A stretch of 24,331 nucleotides of DNA from Eubacteriales bacterium. GTDB lineage: Bacteria > Bacillota > Clostridia > Lachnospirales > Lachnospiraceae. The DNA is taken from positions 7,924-32,254 of the forward strand of contig JAUNPT010000006.1 of NCBI GenBank assembly GCA_030536565.1, given 5' to 3'. Positions within the stretch are counted from its first letter, which is position 1; every line of letters starts with the position of its first letter. Shown here piece after piece: positions 16,069 to 23,016 of the stretch. Below the pieces are notes generated by a model. That model saw only the letters and a program-made list of their open reading frames with translations. It searched no databases and had not been told where the DNA came from. The position numbers and the translations under genes are program-made.

Positions 16069-18186
16069 ATGGCTGGAAGAGAATATCCATTGGAGAGAAC
16101 CAGAAATATTGGTATCATGGCTCATATTGATGCAGGTAAGACTACATTAACAGAGCGTATCCTTTATTATACTGGTGTTAATCACAAAATCGGTGATACA
16201 CATGAGGGTACTGCTACTATGGACTGGATGGCCCAGGAGCAGGAAAGAGGTATCACAATTACTTCAGCTGCGACAACTTGTCATTGGACACAGGAATTTG
16301 AAGGTAAGCCTATGAAGGGTGCACCAGAATACCGTGTTAATATCATTGATACTCCAGGACATGTAGACTTCACAGTAGAAGTTGAGCGTTCACTGAGAGT
16401 ACTTGATGGTGCCGTAGGTGTATTTGATGCTCAGAATGGTGTAGAACCACAGTCTGAGAATGTATGGCGTCAGGCTGATAAGTACAATGTTCCACGTATG
16501 GCTTTCATGAACAAGATGGATAAGCTTGGTGCTGATTTCTTTGGTTCATGTGACCAGCTTATTTCAAAACTTGGTAAGAACCCAGTTCTTGTACAGATTC
16601 CTATCGGCAAAGAAGATAACTTCCAGGGTATCATAGACTTATTTGAAATGAAGTCATATGTCTTTAATGGTGATAAGGGCGATGATATTCAGGTTGGTGA
16701 AATTGCTGACGATATGAAGGAACAGGCTGAGGAATACCACAACAAGCTTGTTGAGCAGTGCGTTGAATTAGATGAAGACCTTATGGAAAAATATCTTGAA
16801 GGAGAAGAAATTTCTATAGCAGAATTAAAAGCTGCTTTAAGAAAAGGAACAATTTCAGGAGATGCAATTCCATGTCTTTGCGGTACAGCTTATAAGAATA
16901 AGGGCGTTCAGAAGCTTTTGGATGCAGTTATTGAATATATGCCAGCTCCAACAGATATCCCTGATATTAAGGGTGTTGACGAAGATGGCAACGAAATGGA
17001 AAGAAAGTCATCTGATGAAGAGCCATTCTCAGCTCTTGCATTCAAGATTATGACTGACCCATTCGTAGGTAAGTTAGCATTCTTCAGAGTTTACTCAGGT
17101 ACATTAAACTCAGGTTCATATGTACTTAACTCAAGCAAGAATAAGAAGGAGCGTGTTGGACGTATCCTTCAGATGCATGCTAACAACAGAAAAGAAATTG
17201 ATAAGGTTTACTCAGGAGATATTGCTGCTGCAGTAGGTCTTAAGTTTACAGTTACTGGTGATACAATCTGTGATGAACAGCATCCAGTAATCCTTGAGTC
17301 TATGGAGTTCCCAGAACCAGTTATCGAGCTGGCTATTGAGCCTAAGACAAAGGATGCACAGGGTAAGATGGGTGAAGCCTTAGCAAAGCTTGCTGAAGAA
17401 GATCCTACATTCCGTGCTCATACAGATTCTGAAACAGGACAGACTATTATTGCCGGTATGGGTGAGCTTCACCTTGATATTATCGTTGACAGACTTCTGC
17501 GTGAATTTAAGGTAGAAGCTAATGTTGGTGCTCCTCAGGTTGCTTACAGAGAGTGCTTTACTAAGACTGTTGAAGTTGATAGTAAGTATGCTAAGCAGTC
17601 AGGTGGACGTGGTCAGTATGGTCACTGTAAGGTTCGTTTTGAGCCTATGGATGCCAATGGTGAAGAATTATTCAAGTTTGAATCAGAGGTTACTGGTGGT
17701 GCTATTCCTAAGGAATATATTCCAGCAGTTGGCGAGGGTATCGAGGAAGCTGCTCAGGCAGGTATTCTTGCTGGATTCCCAGTACTTGGTGTTAGAGCTG
17801 TCGTATATGATGGTTCTTACCATGAAGTCGATTCATCAGAAATGGCATTCCACATTGCTGGTTCTATGGCTTTCAAGGAAGCTATGGCAAAGGCAGCTCC
17901 AGCACTTCTTGAGCCAATCATGAAGGTTGAAATTACAATGCCAGAGGAATACATGGGTGATGTAATCGGTGATGTTAATGCTCGTAGAGGACGTATTGAA
18001 GGTATGGAAGATATCAGTGGTGGTAAGATGGTTAAGGCTTTCGTTCCACTTGCTGAAATGTTCGGATATGCTACTGACCTTCGTTCTAAGACACAGGGAC
18101 GTGGTAACTATTCAATGTTCTTTGACAGCTATGAACAGGCTCCAAAGTCTGTTCAGGACAAGATTATTTCAGCTCATGCTAAGTAA
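16069..18186 (+). CDS. fusA: elongation factor G
   Basis: EF-G (705 residues) is the GTPase that drives translocation and, with the ribosome recycling factor, helps recycling. The G1 motif AHIDAGKTT is at residues 18-26, followed by RGITITSAATT (switch I), DTPGHVDF (G3) and MNKMDK (G4). Domain III carries AGMGELHLDI, and domains IV-V (GRGQYGHCKVRFEP, EEYMGDVIGDVNARRGRIEGME) are complete. Length is normal. The ribosome binding site is AGGAGG. No change suggestive of fusidic acid resistance is obvious by eye. tuf follows after 148 bp with its own promoter. Confidence 0.98.
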   Translation: MAGREYPLERTRNIGIMAHIDAGKTTLTERILYYTGVNHKIGDTHEGTATMDWMAQEQERGITITSAATTCHWTQEFEGKPMKGAPEYRVNIIDTPGHVDFTVEVERSLRVLDGAVGVFDAQNGVEPQSENVWRQADKYNVPRMAFMNKMDKLGADFFGSCDQLISKLGKNPVLVQIPIGKEDNFQGIIDLFEMKSYVFNGDKGDDIQVGEIADDMKEQAEEYHNKLVEQCVELDEDLMEKYLEGEEISIAELKAALRKGTISGDAIPCLCGTAYKNKGVQKLLDAVIEYMPAPTDIPDIKGVDEDGNEMERKSSDEEPFSALAFKIMTDPFVGKLAFFRVYSGTLNSGSYVLNSSKNKKERVGRILQMHANNRKEIDKVYSGDIAAAVGLKFTVTGDTICDEQHPVILESMEFPEPVIELAIEPKTKDAQGKMGEALAKLAEEDPTFRAHTDSETGQTIIAGMGELHLDIIVDRLLREFKVEANVGAPQVAYRECFTKTVEVDSKYAKQSGGRGQYGHCKVRFEPMDANGEELFKFESEVTGGAIPKEYIPAVGEGIEEAAQAGILAGFPVLGVRAVVYDGSYHEVDSSEMAFHIAGSMAFKEAMAKAAPALLEPIMKVEITMPEEYMGDVIGDVNARRGRIEGMEDISGGKMVKAFVPLAEMFGYATDLRSKTQGRGNYSMFFDSYEQAPKSVQDKIISAHAK

Positions 18187-18237
18187 TTTTTGTTGAAACG
18201 GATAATTTGATTATCTTATATTAAATAAAAAATATAG

Positions 18238-18266
18238 TTGAAAAATATTTTAAAATGAAATATAAT
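18238..18266 (+). promoter_or_regulatory. promoter for tuf
   Basis: TTGAAA (18238-18243), 17 bases, TATAAT (18261-18266). It lets tuf be transcribed independently of the str operon, in line with the high demand for EF-Tu. A small ACCC-AAAA-GGGT hairpin lies in the leader (about 18285-18296). Confidence 0.75.
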
Positions 18267-18334
18267 AGTATTCAGCTATGACAAAACCCAAAAGGGTAAT
18301 AATCTATTGATTTTTTTAAGGAGGATTTTAAACA

Positions 18335-19528
18335 ATGGCAAAGGCTAAATTTGAGAGAACTAAACCACATTGTAACATTGGTACAATTGGACACGTAGAT
18401 CATGGTAAGACTACATTAACAGCTGCTATCACAAAGACTCTTCATGAGAGACTTGGTACAGGTGAATCAGTTGCATTCGAAAATATTGATAAGGCTCCAG
18501 AAGAAAGAGAAAGAGGAATCACAATTTCTACTTCTCACGTAGAGTATGAGACAGAGAAGAGACATTACGCACACGTTGACTGTCCAGGACATGCCGATTA
18601 CGTTAAGAACATGATTACTGGTGCAGCTCAGATGGATGCAGGTATTCTCGTTGTTGCTGCTACTGATGGTGTTATGGCTCAGACAAGAGAGCATATCCTT
18701 CTTGCTCGTCAGGTAGGTGTTCCATATATTGTAGTATTTATGAACAAGTGTGATATGGTTGATGATCCAGAACTTCTTGAATTAGTTGATATGGAAATCA
18801 GAGAACTTCTTAACGAATATGAGTTCCCAGGTGATGATACACCAATTATCCAGGGTTCAGCTCTTAAGGCTCTTGAAGATCCTAACAGCGAATGGGGTGA
18901 TAAGATCCTTGAGCTTATGCATACAATTGATGAGTATGTTCCAGATCCACAGAGAGATACAGATAAGCCATTCCTTATGCCTGTAGAGGATGTATTCTCT
19001 ATCACAGGTCGTGGTACAGTTGCTACTGGTAGAGTAGAGAGAGGTGTACTTAAGGTTAACGAGGAAGTTGAAATCGTTGGTATCCATGAAGATATCCGTA
19101 AGGTTGTTGTAACTGGTATCGAGATGTTCAGAAAGCTCCTTGACGAGGCTATGCCTGGTGATAACATTGGTGCTCTTCTTAGAGGTGTTCAGAGAGACGA
19201 GATCCAGAGAGGTCAGGTTCTTTGTAAGCCAGGTTCAATCACACCACATCATAAGTTTACAGCTCAGGTTTACGTATTAACAAAGGACGAAGGTGGACGT
19301 CATACTCCATTCTTCAACAACTACAGACCACAGTTCTACTTCAGAACAACTGATGTTACTGGTGTTTGTGAATTACCAGCTGGTACAGAAATGTGCATGC
19401 CTGGTGATAACGTAGAAATGACAGTTGAACTTATCCATAACGTAGCTATGGAGCAGGGTCTTCGTTTCGCTATCCGTGAAGGTGGACGTACTGTAGGTTC
19501 AGGTGCTGTTGCAACAATCATTGAGTAA
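18335..19528 (+). CDS. tuf: elongation factor Tu
   Basis: EF-Tu (397 residues) brings aminoacyl-tRNA to the ribosome. G1 is GHVDHGKTT (19-27), with RGITIS, DCPGHADYV and NKCDMVDD following; domains 2 and 3 are complete, ending GRTVGSGAVATIIE. The ribosome binding site AAGGAGG is ideal. The 3' end is of special interest: the 37 bp at 19476-19512 recur exactly at 22893-22929. The next five codons of that copy encode the same residues, four with different third bases. This suggests that recombination with an incoming element replaced the last few codons and the terminator of this gene while keeping the protein unchanged. Confidence 0.98.
   Translation: MAKAKFERTKPHCNIGTIGHVDHGKTTLTAAITKTLHERLGTGESVAFENIDKAPEERERGITISTSHVEYETEKRHYAHVDCPGHADYVKNMITGAAQMDAGILVVAATDGVMAQTREHILLARQVGVPYIVVFMNKCDMVDDPELLELVDMEIRELLNEYEFPGDDTPIIQGSALKALEDPNSEWGDKILELMHTIDEYVPDPQRDTDKPFLMPVEDVFSITGRGTVATGRVERGVLKVNEEVEIVGIHEDIRKVVVTGIEMFRKLLDEAMPGDNIGALLRGVQRDEIQRGQVLCKPGSITPHHKFTAQVYVLTKDEGGRHTPFFNNYRPQFYFRTTDVTGVCELPAGTEMCMPGDNVEMTVELIHNVAMEQGLRFAIREGGRTVGSGAVATIIE
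19476..19512 (+). repeat. left copy of the 37-bp tuf-end repeat (putative attL core)
   Basis: This segment inside tuf (from GTGAAGGTGG to GCTGTTGC) is identical to 22893-22929. Sequence identity stops abruptly on the 5' side. On the 3' side it fades into synonymous codon differences. This is what a site-specific integration point in a conserved gene end looks like. Confidence 0.75.
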
Positions 19529-19552
19529 TTCGATTTTATACAGTAAATTTAA

Positions 19553-19585
19553 GGCTTCCGGGATTTATCTCGGAAGTCTTTTTTT
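19553..19585 (+). terminator. intrinsic terminator after tuf
   Basis: GGCTTCCG (19553-19560) pairs with CGGAAGTC (19571-19578) and is followed by seven T. If the attL model is right, this terminator was brought in by the element together with the last tuf codons. Confidence 0.88.
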
Positions 19586-19594
19586 GCACAAAAA

Positions 19595-19618
19595 TGCCAG
19601 CCGGAAGTCCGACTGGCA
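19595..19618. repeat. inverted repeat TGCCAG...CTGGCA near the left element end
   Basis: TGCCAG (19595-19600) and CTGGCA (19613-19618) are separated by 12 bases; the right arm overlaps the start of the 26-bp arm repeat. It may be an accessory protein or integrase site, or a second stem after the tuf terminator. Confidence 0.4.
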
Positions 19619-19639
19619 ACATTTTGGCAACATTTATTT
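19614..19639 (+). repeat. left copy of the 26-bp direct repeat (arm-type site)
   Basis: TGGCAACATTT is followed directly by TGGCAACATTT and ATTT. The same 26 bases occur at 22772-22797 in the same orientation. The internal tandem 11-mer resembles the doubled arm-type sites that tyrosine recombinases of Firmicutes elements bind. Function is inferred. Confidence 0.65.
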
Positions 19640-19713
19640 ATTTTGTTATAGATTTAAGGTTCGTTTCCCGTTCCTTATCGCAATTCTTTTCCGACATAAA
19701 GTTGATATAATCA

Positions 19714-19869
19714 ATGATTTGTCGTCTTCCATGGAAAGATGAAACTATCGGACATGCATATCATCGAATCTTTGATGAAGCATTAAATGAATATAATGAT
19801 AAGCAGAAACGTGCGGACCGGAAGATACAGAATTATCATCAGCATATTATGCTGGCGTTGATTCAGTGA
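19714..19869 (+). pseudogene. N-terminal fragment of a Mob/Pre-type plasmid mobilization (relaxase) gene
   Basis: The 51-codon frame includes the stretch AYHRIFDEALNEYNDKQKRADRKI. This resembles the segment near the N-terminus of Mob_Pre-family relaxases from Clostridia (pattern AYHxLFDEALxxYNxKQKRxDRxI). These proteins nick the transfer origin and start mobilization. The part before it (N-terminal metal and DNA-binding region) and nearly all that should follow, including the HLDE-type histidine motif, are missing. The frame ends at a TGA at 19867-19869. It is a relic, not a functional gene; the family call comes from remembered pattern similarity. Confidence 0.55.
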
Positions 19870-20080
19870 TGAAAGAACTGGATGAGAAGCTTGGAATTGT
19901 GTCAATGAAGGAAGTATGGGATTATAAGCAGAAAGTATTGATCCTGGTAGTGATGAATTATATGACTTGTATCGGGCAATGGGGGAGTACCAGAAAGCAA
20001 AGGATTCTCCTAGATCGAAAGAAGAAGTAATGGCGGAAGTGATGGGAAGTAGAAAAAATTATTTGAAAGGGAGAAAATAG
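19845..20080 (+). pseudogene. second degenerate coding remnant with a frameshift
   Basis: One frame reads YYAGVDSVMKELDEKLGIVSMKEVWDYKQKV up to about 19937. A one-base shift then opens a second protein-like frame (IDPGSDELYDLYRAMGEYQKAK...GSRKNYLKGRK) to the TAG at 20078-20080. Composition of both halves is typical of real protein, so this looks like one gene end broken by a 1-bp deletion near 19937. It overlaps the end of the Mob-like fragment in another frame and may be the other end of the same decayed gene or a neighbour. I do not recognise the family with certainty. Confidence 0.4.
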
Positions 20081-20162
20081 GAATTTATATGTGAAAGTAC
20101 AATATTAGAAAGTGTCATAGATAAAGTATACTAAATAAATAGAAATAAAGTATGTAAAAAGG

Positions 20163-20191
20163 TTGACATGATAGGTCTAATGGAGTAGACT
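20163..20191 (+). promoter_or_regulatory. promoter of the repressor-protease-amidase operon
   Basis: TTGACA (20163-20168), 17 bases, TAGACT (20186-20191). The -10 box overlaps the right half of operator 1, so a bound repressor would exclude RNA polymerase. Confidence 0.75.
20175..20190. promoter_or_regulatory. operator 1, BlaI/MecI-type palindrome
   Basis: GTCTA-N6-TAGAC, a perfect 5-bp dyad spread over 16 bp, lies in the promoter spacer and -10 box just upstream of a BlaI-family gene. Confidence 0.75.
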
Positions 20192-20204
20192 CTAAATAAA
20201 GAAG

Positions 20205-20220
20205 GTCTATTGAATTAGAC
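20205..20220. promoter_or_regulatory. operator 2, BlaI/MecI-type palindrome
   Basis: A second GTCTA-N6-TAGAC, exactly 30 bp downstream of operator 1 (about three helical turns, same face), located just after the expected transcription start. Two spaced dyads upstream of the repressor gene are the classical BlaI/MecI layout. Confidence 0.75.
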
Positions 20221-20234
20221 TTGTGGAGGATGAA

Positions 20235-20582
20235 ATGGAAATACCAAAAATATTTGAATCAGAATATCGATTTTGTGAAATTGTATGGACAACTGAACCT
20301 ATTAAAAGTAGCGAATTGGCAAAGATATGTAAACTTAAATTAGGATGGTCGAAATCAACGACTTATACAGTGATAAAACGACTATCCGAAAGAGGTATTA
20401 TTGTAAATGATGACACGTATATTAAATCATGTTATACGAAGGAAGAAGTACAGGTTTCAGAAATTCGAGAACTGTTAGAAAAAAAATTCGATGGTTCATT
20501 ACCTTCTTTTATTGCAGCGTTTACTAATAACATCGAATTATCAGATAAAGACAAAGAAGAGATAAAAAAATTTTTGGAGTAA
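20235..20582 (+). CDS. BlaI/MecI-family transcriptional repressor
   Basis: The 115-residue protein has the winged-helix DNA-binding domain of BlaI/MecI repressors: SSELAKICKLKLGWSKSTTYTVIKRLSERGII at about residues 25-56, where the W-K-TT-T-I-RL pattern is the recognition-helix signature, then a wing. A C-terminal dimerisation part follows (residues 75-115, FIAAFTNNIELSDKDKEEIKKFLE). Such dimers bind paired dyads and are cleaved after the partner M56 protease senses a signal. The ATG at 20235 is chosen because GGAGG ends 5 bases before it; a GTG at 20223 lies upstream of that ribosome binding site. Two matching operators stand in its promoter, so it very likely represses itself and the two genes behind it. 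Confidence 0.88.
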   Translation: MEIPKIFESEYRFCEIVWTTEPIKSSELAKICKLKLGWSKSTTYTVIKRLSERGIIVNDDTYIKSCYTKEEVQVSEIRELLEKKFDGSLPSFIAAFTNNIELSDKDKEEIKKFLE

Positions 20583-20598
20583 TAAAGGGGGATACAGA

Positions 20599-21549
20599 AT
20601 GCGTGAAATATATATTCAATGTATGAATCAAAGTATCATAATTAGTTGGGTGATAATTTTTATTATGATTTTAAGGGTATTGATGAAAAAAATGCCTAAA
20701 TGGATTAAACCATATTTATGGATATATGTGATGGTACGTTTTATAATCCCATCTTCTTTTACAAACAATTTTAGTATAATTCCAAGTGCAAATTCATTTC
20801 CTATATCTAATTTATATGGACACAGGATTAAGGTTAGTAGTGGCGTAAAATTGATTGATAGATTTTTTAATGATAATATATTTGGAAATTATTTTACAGG
20901 GGTATCGGTAGATTATCGCGCAACAGCCGATTTCTTCGCACTAATGTCTATGCTATGGCTTACAGTTATAGGGATATTTATTGGTTTGTTTATTTGGCAT
21001 AATATTACGTTGCATTTAAGATTAAAAGAGGCTGTACGAATATCTAAAAATGTATATAAAAGCAATCGTATAAAGAATTCATTTGTTTTTGGAGTGATTT
21101 GTCCCCGAATTTATCTACAATATGGTTTATCTATAAAGGAGGAAAATTATATTATCGAGCATGAAAAAACACATATAAAGAGAAAAGATCATATTTTAAA
21201 AATTGCTTATTATTTTTTCTTGGCTATAAATTGTTTTAATCCGTTGGTTTGGATTAGTTACTATATGCTATCTAAAGATATTGAGTTAGCATGCGATGAA
21301 AGCATTATAAAAAATAAAAATGTTAAAGAACGTAAAGAGTATGCTAAAGTACTCTATTTGGAAAGTACAGGATGTGCAGATGCTTTTTTAAATACTTCTT
21401 TTAATTCTTGCTTTTTAAAAACAAGAATTAAGAATGTGGTCAATTTTAATCAGATATCTTTATTATATATTGGAATAGTTGTTTTTGTATGCTTTGTCGT
21501 CTTAGTTTTATCAATTGGAAATCCTGGTCAGAATAACTTGTTTTGGTAA
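20599..21549 (+). CDS. M56-family (BlaR1/MecR1-type) membrane metalloprotease without a penicillin-binding domain
   Basis: The 316-residue protein has hydrophobic helices at about residues 11-29, 38-50, 112-133 and 287-306. The zinc-protease motif HEKTH is at residues 188-192 (catalytic E189), with the third ligand region ELACDE at 229-234, as in BlaR1. BlaR1 senses beta-lactams with a C-terminal penicillin-binding domain of about 250 residues. Here the protein stops about ten residues after the last helix, so that sensor is absent. It begins 16 bp after the repressor stop, with AGGGGG as ribosome binding site, and probably inactivates that repressor when a signal arrives. The signal is unknown; it might be sensed by the extracytoplasmic loop at residues 51-111. 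Confidence 0.87.
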   Translation: MREIYIQCMNQSIIISWVIIFIMILRVLMKKMPKWIKPYLWIYVMVRFIIPSSFTNNFSIIPSANSFPISNLYGHRIKVSSGVKLIDRFFNDNIFGNYFTGVSVDYRATADFFALMSMLWLTVIGIFIGLFIWHNITLHLRLKEAVRISKNVYKSNRIKNSFVFGVICPRIYLQYGLSIKEENYIIEHEKTHIKRKDHILKIAYYFFLAINCFNPLVWISYYMLSKDIELACDESIIKNKNVKERKEYAKVLYLESTGCADAFLNTSFNSCFLKTRIKNVVNFNQISLLYIGIVVFVCFVVLVLSIGNPGQNNLFW

Positions 21550-21557
21550 TTAAAATT

Positions 21558-21576
21558 ACAGAAATTAAATTTTCTG
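21558..21576 (+). other. AT-rich hairpin between protease and amidase genes
   Basis: CAGAAA and TTTCTG pair around a short AT loop in the 80-bp spacer. No promoter is clear here, so the amidase gene is probably read from the operon promoter; the hairpin could affect RNA stability. Confidence 0.3.
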
Positions 21577-21629
21577 ATAAATATATGTAACCAATGGACG
21601 AATATTCAAAAGAAAAGGAGCAACAATTT

Positions 21630-22736
21630 ATGAAAAGAAAATTTTTACAAAAATTATCGGGGCTTTTATCAGTGGTGGTATTATCAGTAACATTAAGTAG
21701 TACGGTGCTTGCAGAAGAGAATGAATCAGATGTTGTAGAAAGGAATATACCGATTCTCGAAGGAATAGGAACTATAGTTGACGGTGGTTCGATTGAAATA
21801 AATGGTACGGAAAATGCCCTTTTTATTGAGTTTGATGATCAGTCCTTAGCAATTGTAGATTTGAAGAATAAAGTTCCAACATTGTTGAATGAAATAAGTA
21901 GGATTTACGATCTGGAAGAATTATCGGATTCAAATTGGAGAAAATATCAAGAATCAATGAATTTAATATTAGATTCTAATATGAATGAAAGTGAATATAA
22001 TGAGTCAAGTAGTGACGTGAAAATTTTACGAGCATTTTTTGATATATATGAAAACAAATCTCAAAATGAAATAATTTTGAGTTATGTAAATAATATAAAA
22101 AATGCAAGAGCATTGGATGCGTTAGAACAAACAGAAAACTTGGCATTATTATTACCATATACAGATCCGTTCGTAGAAGAAAGGATGATTAACAAAAAAA
22201 ATACAAGAGCGTCTATTAATGTGAGTGCCGCAATAAGTTATGCAGAAAGATATGCAACGGAGATAAATTACTCAGATTATGATTATTTTAGTTCGGATTG
22301 TACTAATTTTGTTTCACAGGTTTTAGAAAATGCAGGAGTAAGTCAGGTTGTATATAATAGTGAAAACTCTGGATGGTGGCATAAAGTAACACCTGGATAC
22401 TGGGGAATTGGAGATTTACATCAGCATTCAATTTCGTGGATAAGAGCCGATACATTTGCAAGATATATGGGATATAGTCATGTGACATATTCAAATTGGA
22501 ATTTTAGTTCAAATGTACAGACTGGAGATTTTGCAGCACTAGATTTTACAAGAGATGGTTCATGGGATCATATGGGATTTGTTACAAATGTAGATAATTA
22601 TGTTGGATCATATGGATATTATGATTATAAAATTGCACAGCATACAAGCAATTACCATGATTGGGCATCTCATGATGCATGTGGTTGGGAAAATGTAGGC
22701 TTAGAAGGTGGAAATTATGCTATTGTTAGAAGATAG
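21630..22736 (+). CDS. secreted protein with C-terminal Cys/His amidase domain (Amidase_6-like)
   Basis: The 368-residue protein starts with a clear signal peptide: MKRKF, a hydrophobic core LLSVVVLSVTLSS, and a likely cleavage after VLA (residue 28). A helical region of about 150 residues without a recognised domain follows. From about residue 197 comes a putative amidase domain: AISYAERYA, then DCTNFVSQVL with the candidate catalytic cysteine C224, and DHMGFVTN with the candidate histidine H314. Related domains (NlpC/P60-like fold) occur in extracellular hydrolases and some spore or cell-wall proteins. The start at 21630 has AAAAGGAG 9 bases upstream; an in-frame ATG at 21594 lacks one and would spoil the signal peptide. 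As third gene behind the repressor and protease, it is probably the regulated output. Substrate unknown. Confidence 0.8.
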   Translation: MKRKFLQKLSGLLSVVVLSVTLSSTVLAEENESDVVERNIPILEGIGTIVDGGSIEINGTENALFIEFDDQSLAIVDLKNKVPTLLNEISRIYDLEELSDSNWRKYQESMNLILDSNMNESEYNESSSDVKILRAFFDIYENKSQNEIILSYVNNIKNARALDALEQTENLALLLPYTDPFVEERMINKKNTRASINVSAAISYAERYATEINYSDYDYFSSDCTNFVSQVLENAGVSQVVYNSENSGWWHKVTPGYWGIGDLHQHSISWIRADTFARYMGYSHVTYSNWNFSSNVQTGDFAALDFTRDGSWDHMGFVTNVDNYVGSYGYYDYKIAQHTSNYHDWASHDACGWENVGLEGGNYAIVRR

Positions 22737-22771
22737 CAAGTTTATCATCGAAGTAATTGTTGAAGGATAAA

Positions 22772-22797
22772 TGGCAACATTTTGGCAACATTTATTT
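22772..22797 (+). repeat. right copy of the 26-bp direct repeat (arm-type site)
   Basis: Identical to 19614-19639 and in the same orientation, 3158 bp away. It lies 95 bp before the right tuf-end repeat, nearly mirroring the 101 bp on the left. Confidence 0.65.
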
Positions 22798-22864
22798 TGA
22801 AAACCAGAAATAACAGAAGTAAAGCAGTACAAAAAACGCAGAAATGCTATGAAAAACAACTGAA

Positions 22865-22897
22865 TTCACATCAAAACACATCGCCAGAGAATGTGAA
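22865..22897. repeat. inverted repeat TTCACAT...ATGTGAA overlapping the right tuf-end repeat
   Basis: Seven-base arms at 22865-22871 and 22891-22897 flank 19 bases; the right arm runs into the start of the 37-bp repeat. It is absent at the left copy, so it belongs to the element side. It could be a recombinase or accessory-factor site, or chance. Confidence 0.35.
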
Positions 22898-22944
22898 GGT
22901 GGACGTACTGTAGGTTCAGGTGCTGTTGCTACTATCATCGAATG
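22893..22944 (+). repeat. duplicated tuf 3' end (putative attR), synonymously diverged
   Basis: The first 37 bp are identical to 19476-19512. In the tuf frame the sequence goes on as Ala-Thr-Ile-Ile-Glu with GCT ACT ATC ATC GAA, against GCA ACA ATC ATT GAG in tuf. It then runs on without the stop codon (TGC CCG). It keeps the coding constraint of a former tuf end and so is not a random duplication. Confidence 0.75.
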
Positions 22945-23016
22945 CCCGCGACCGAGCAGTTGATGTCGGAGCAACAAATGCAGTGGGGTGGTATAATGAA
23001 AAAATATGAGAATTAG
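22942..23016 (+). other. short open frame of 24 codons after the tuf-end copy
   Basis: ATG CCC GCG ... TAG reads MPATEQLMSEQQMQWGGIMK and then KYEN. There is no ribosome binding site before it, since it starts inside the tuf-end remnant, so it is probably the truncated end of a lost gene rather than an expressed peptide. I do not recognise it. The remaining 22737-22892 holds only the repeat features. Confidence 0.25.
22989..22997 (+). promoter_or_regulatory. possible extended -10 promoter for the alpha/beta hydrolase gene
   Basis: TG-G-TATAAT is an extended -10 element 50 bases before the GTG start. No -35 box is seen at the right distance, which extended -10 promoters do not strictly need. 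Confidence 0.4.

Larger units (their letters stand above)
19476..22929. mobile_element. putative integrated element of about 3.4 kb at the 3' end of tuf (no integrase)
   Basis: The region is bounded by a 37-bp direct repeat of the tuf end. About 100 bp inside each boundary it carries one copy of a 26-bp direct repeat containing two tandem GGCAACATTT-type units. Circularised between the tuf repeats, the element would have these repeats 101 and 95 bp either side of the core, as arm-type integrase sites flank a core in tyrosine-recombinase attP sites. Contents: eroded Mob/Pre-like gene pieces and a BlaI-type repressor / M56 protease / secreted amidase cargo. No integrase or excisionase frame is visible, so it is either decayed or moved by an enzyme encoded elsewhere. 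Confidence 0.65.

Noticed and set aside
18467..19167. Long minus-strand open frames within tuf (and similar ones within rpoB and rpoC)
   Set aside because: They are antisense shadows of highly biased coding sequence, with no ribosome binding sites or recognisable domains.
19614..19639. CRISPR-like repeat
   Set aside because: There are only two copies, 3.2 kb apart, with no spacer array or cas genes.
19503..19742. 79-codon plus-strand frame after tuf
   Set aside because: It overlaps the end of tuf and runs through the terminator and the direct repeat; its protein sequence looks random.
20599..21549. True BlaR1 beta-lactam sensor
   Set aside because: The C-terminal penicillin-binding domain is missing and no beta-lactamase or PBP2a-like gene is nearby.
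21594..21629. Start of the amidase gene at the earlier ATG
   Set aside because: It has no ribosome binding site and would place charged residues before the signal peptide.
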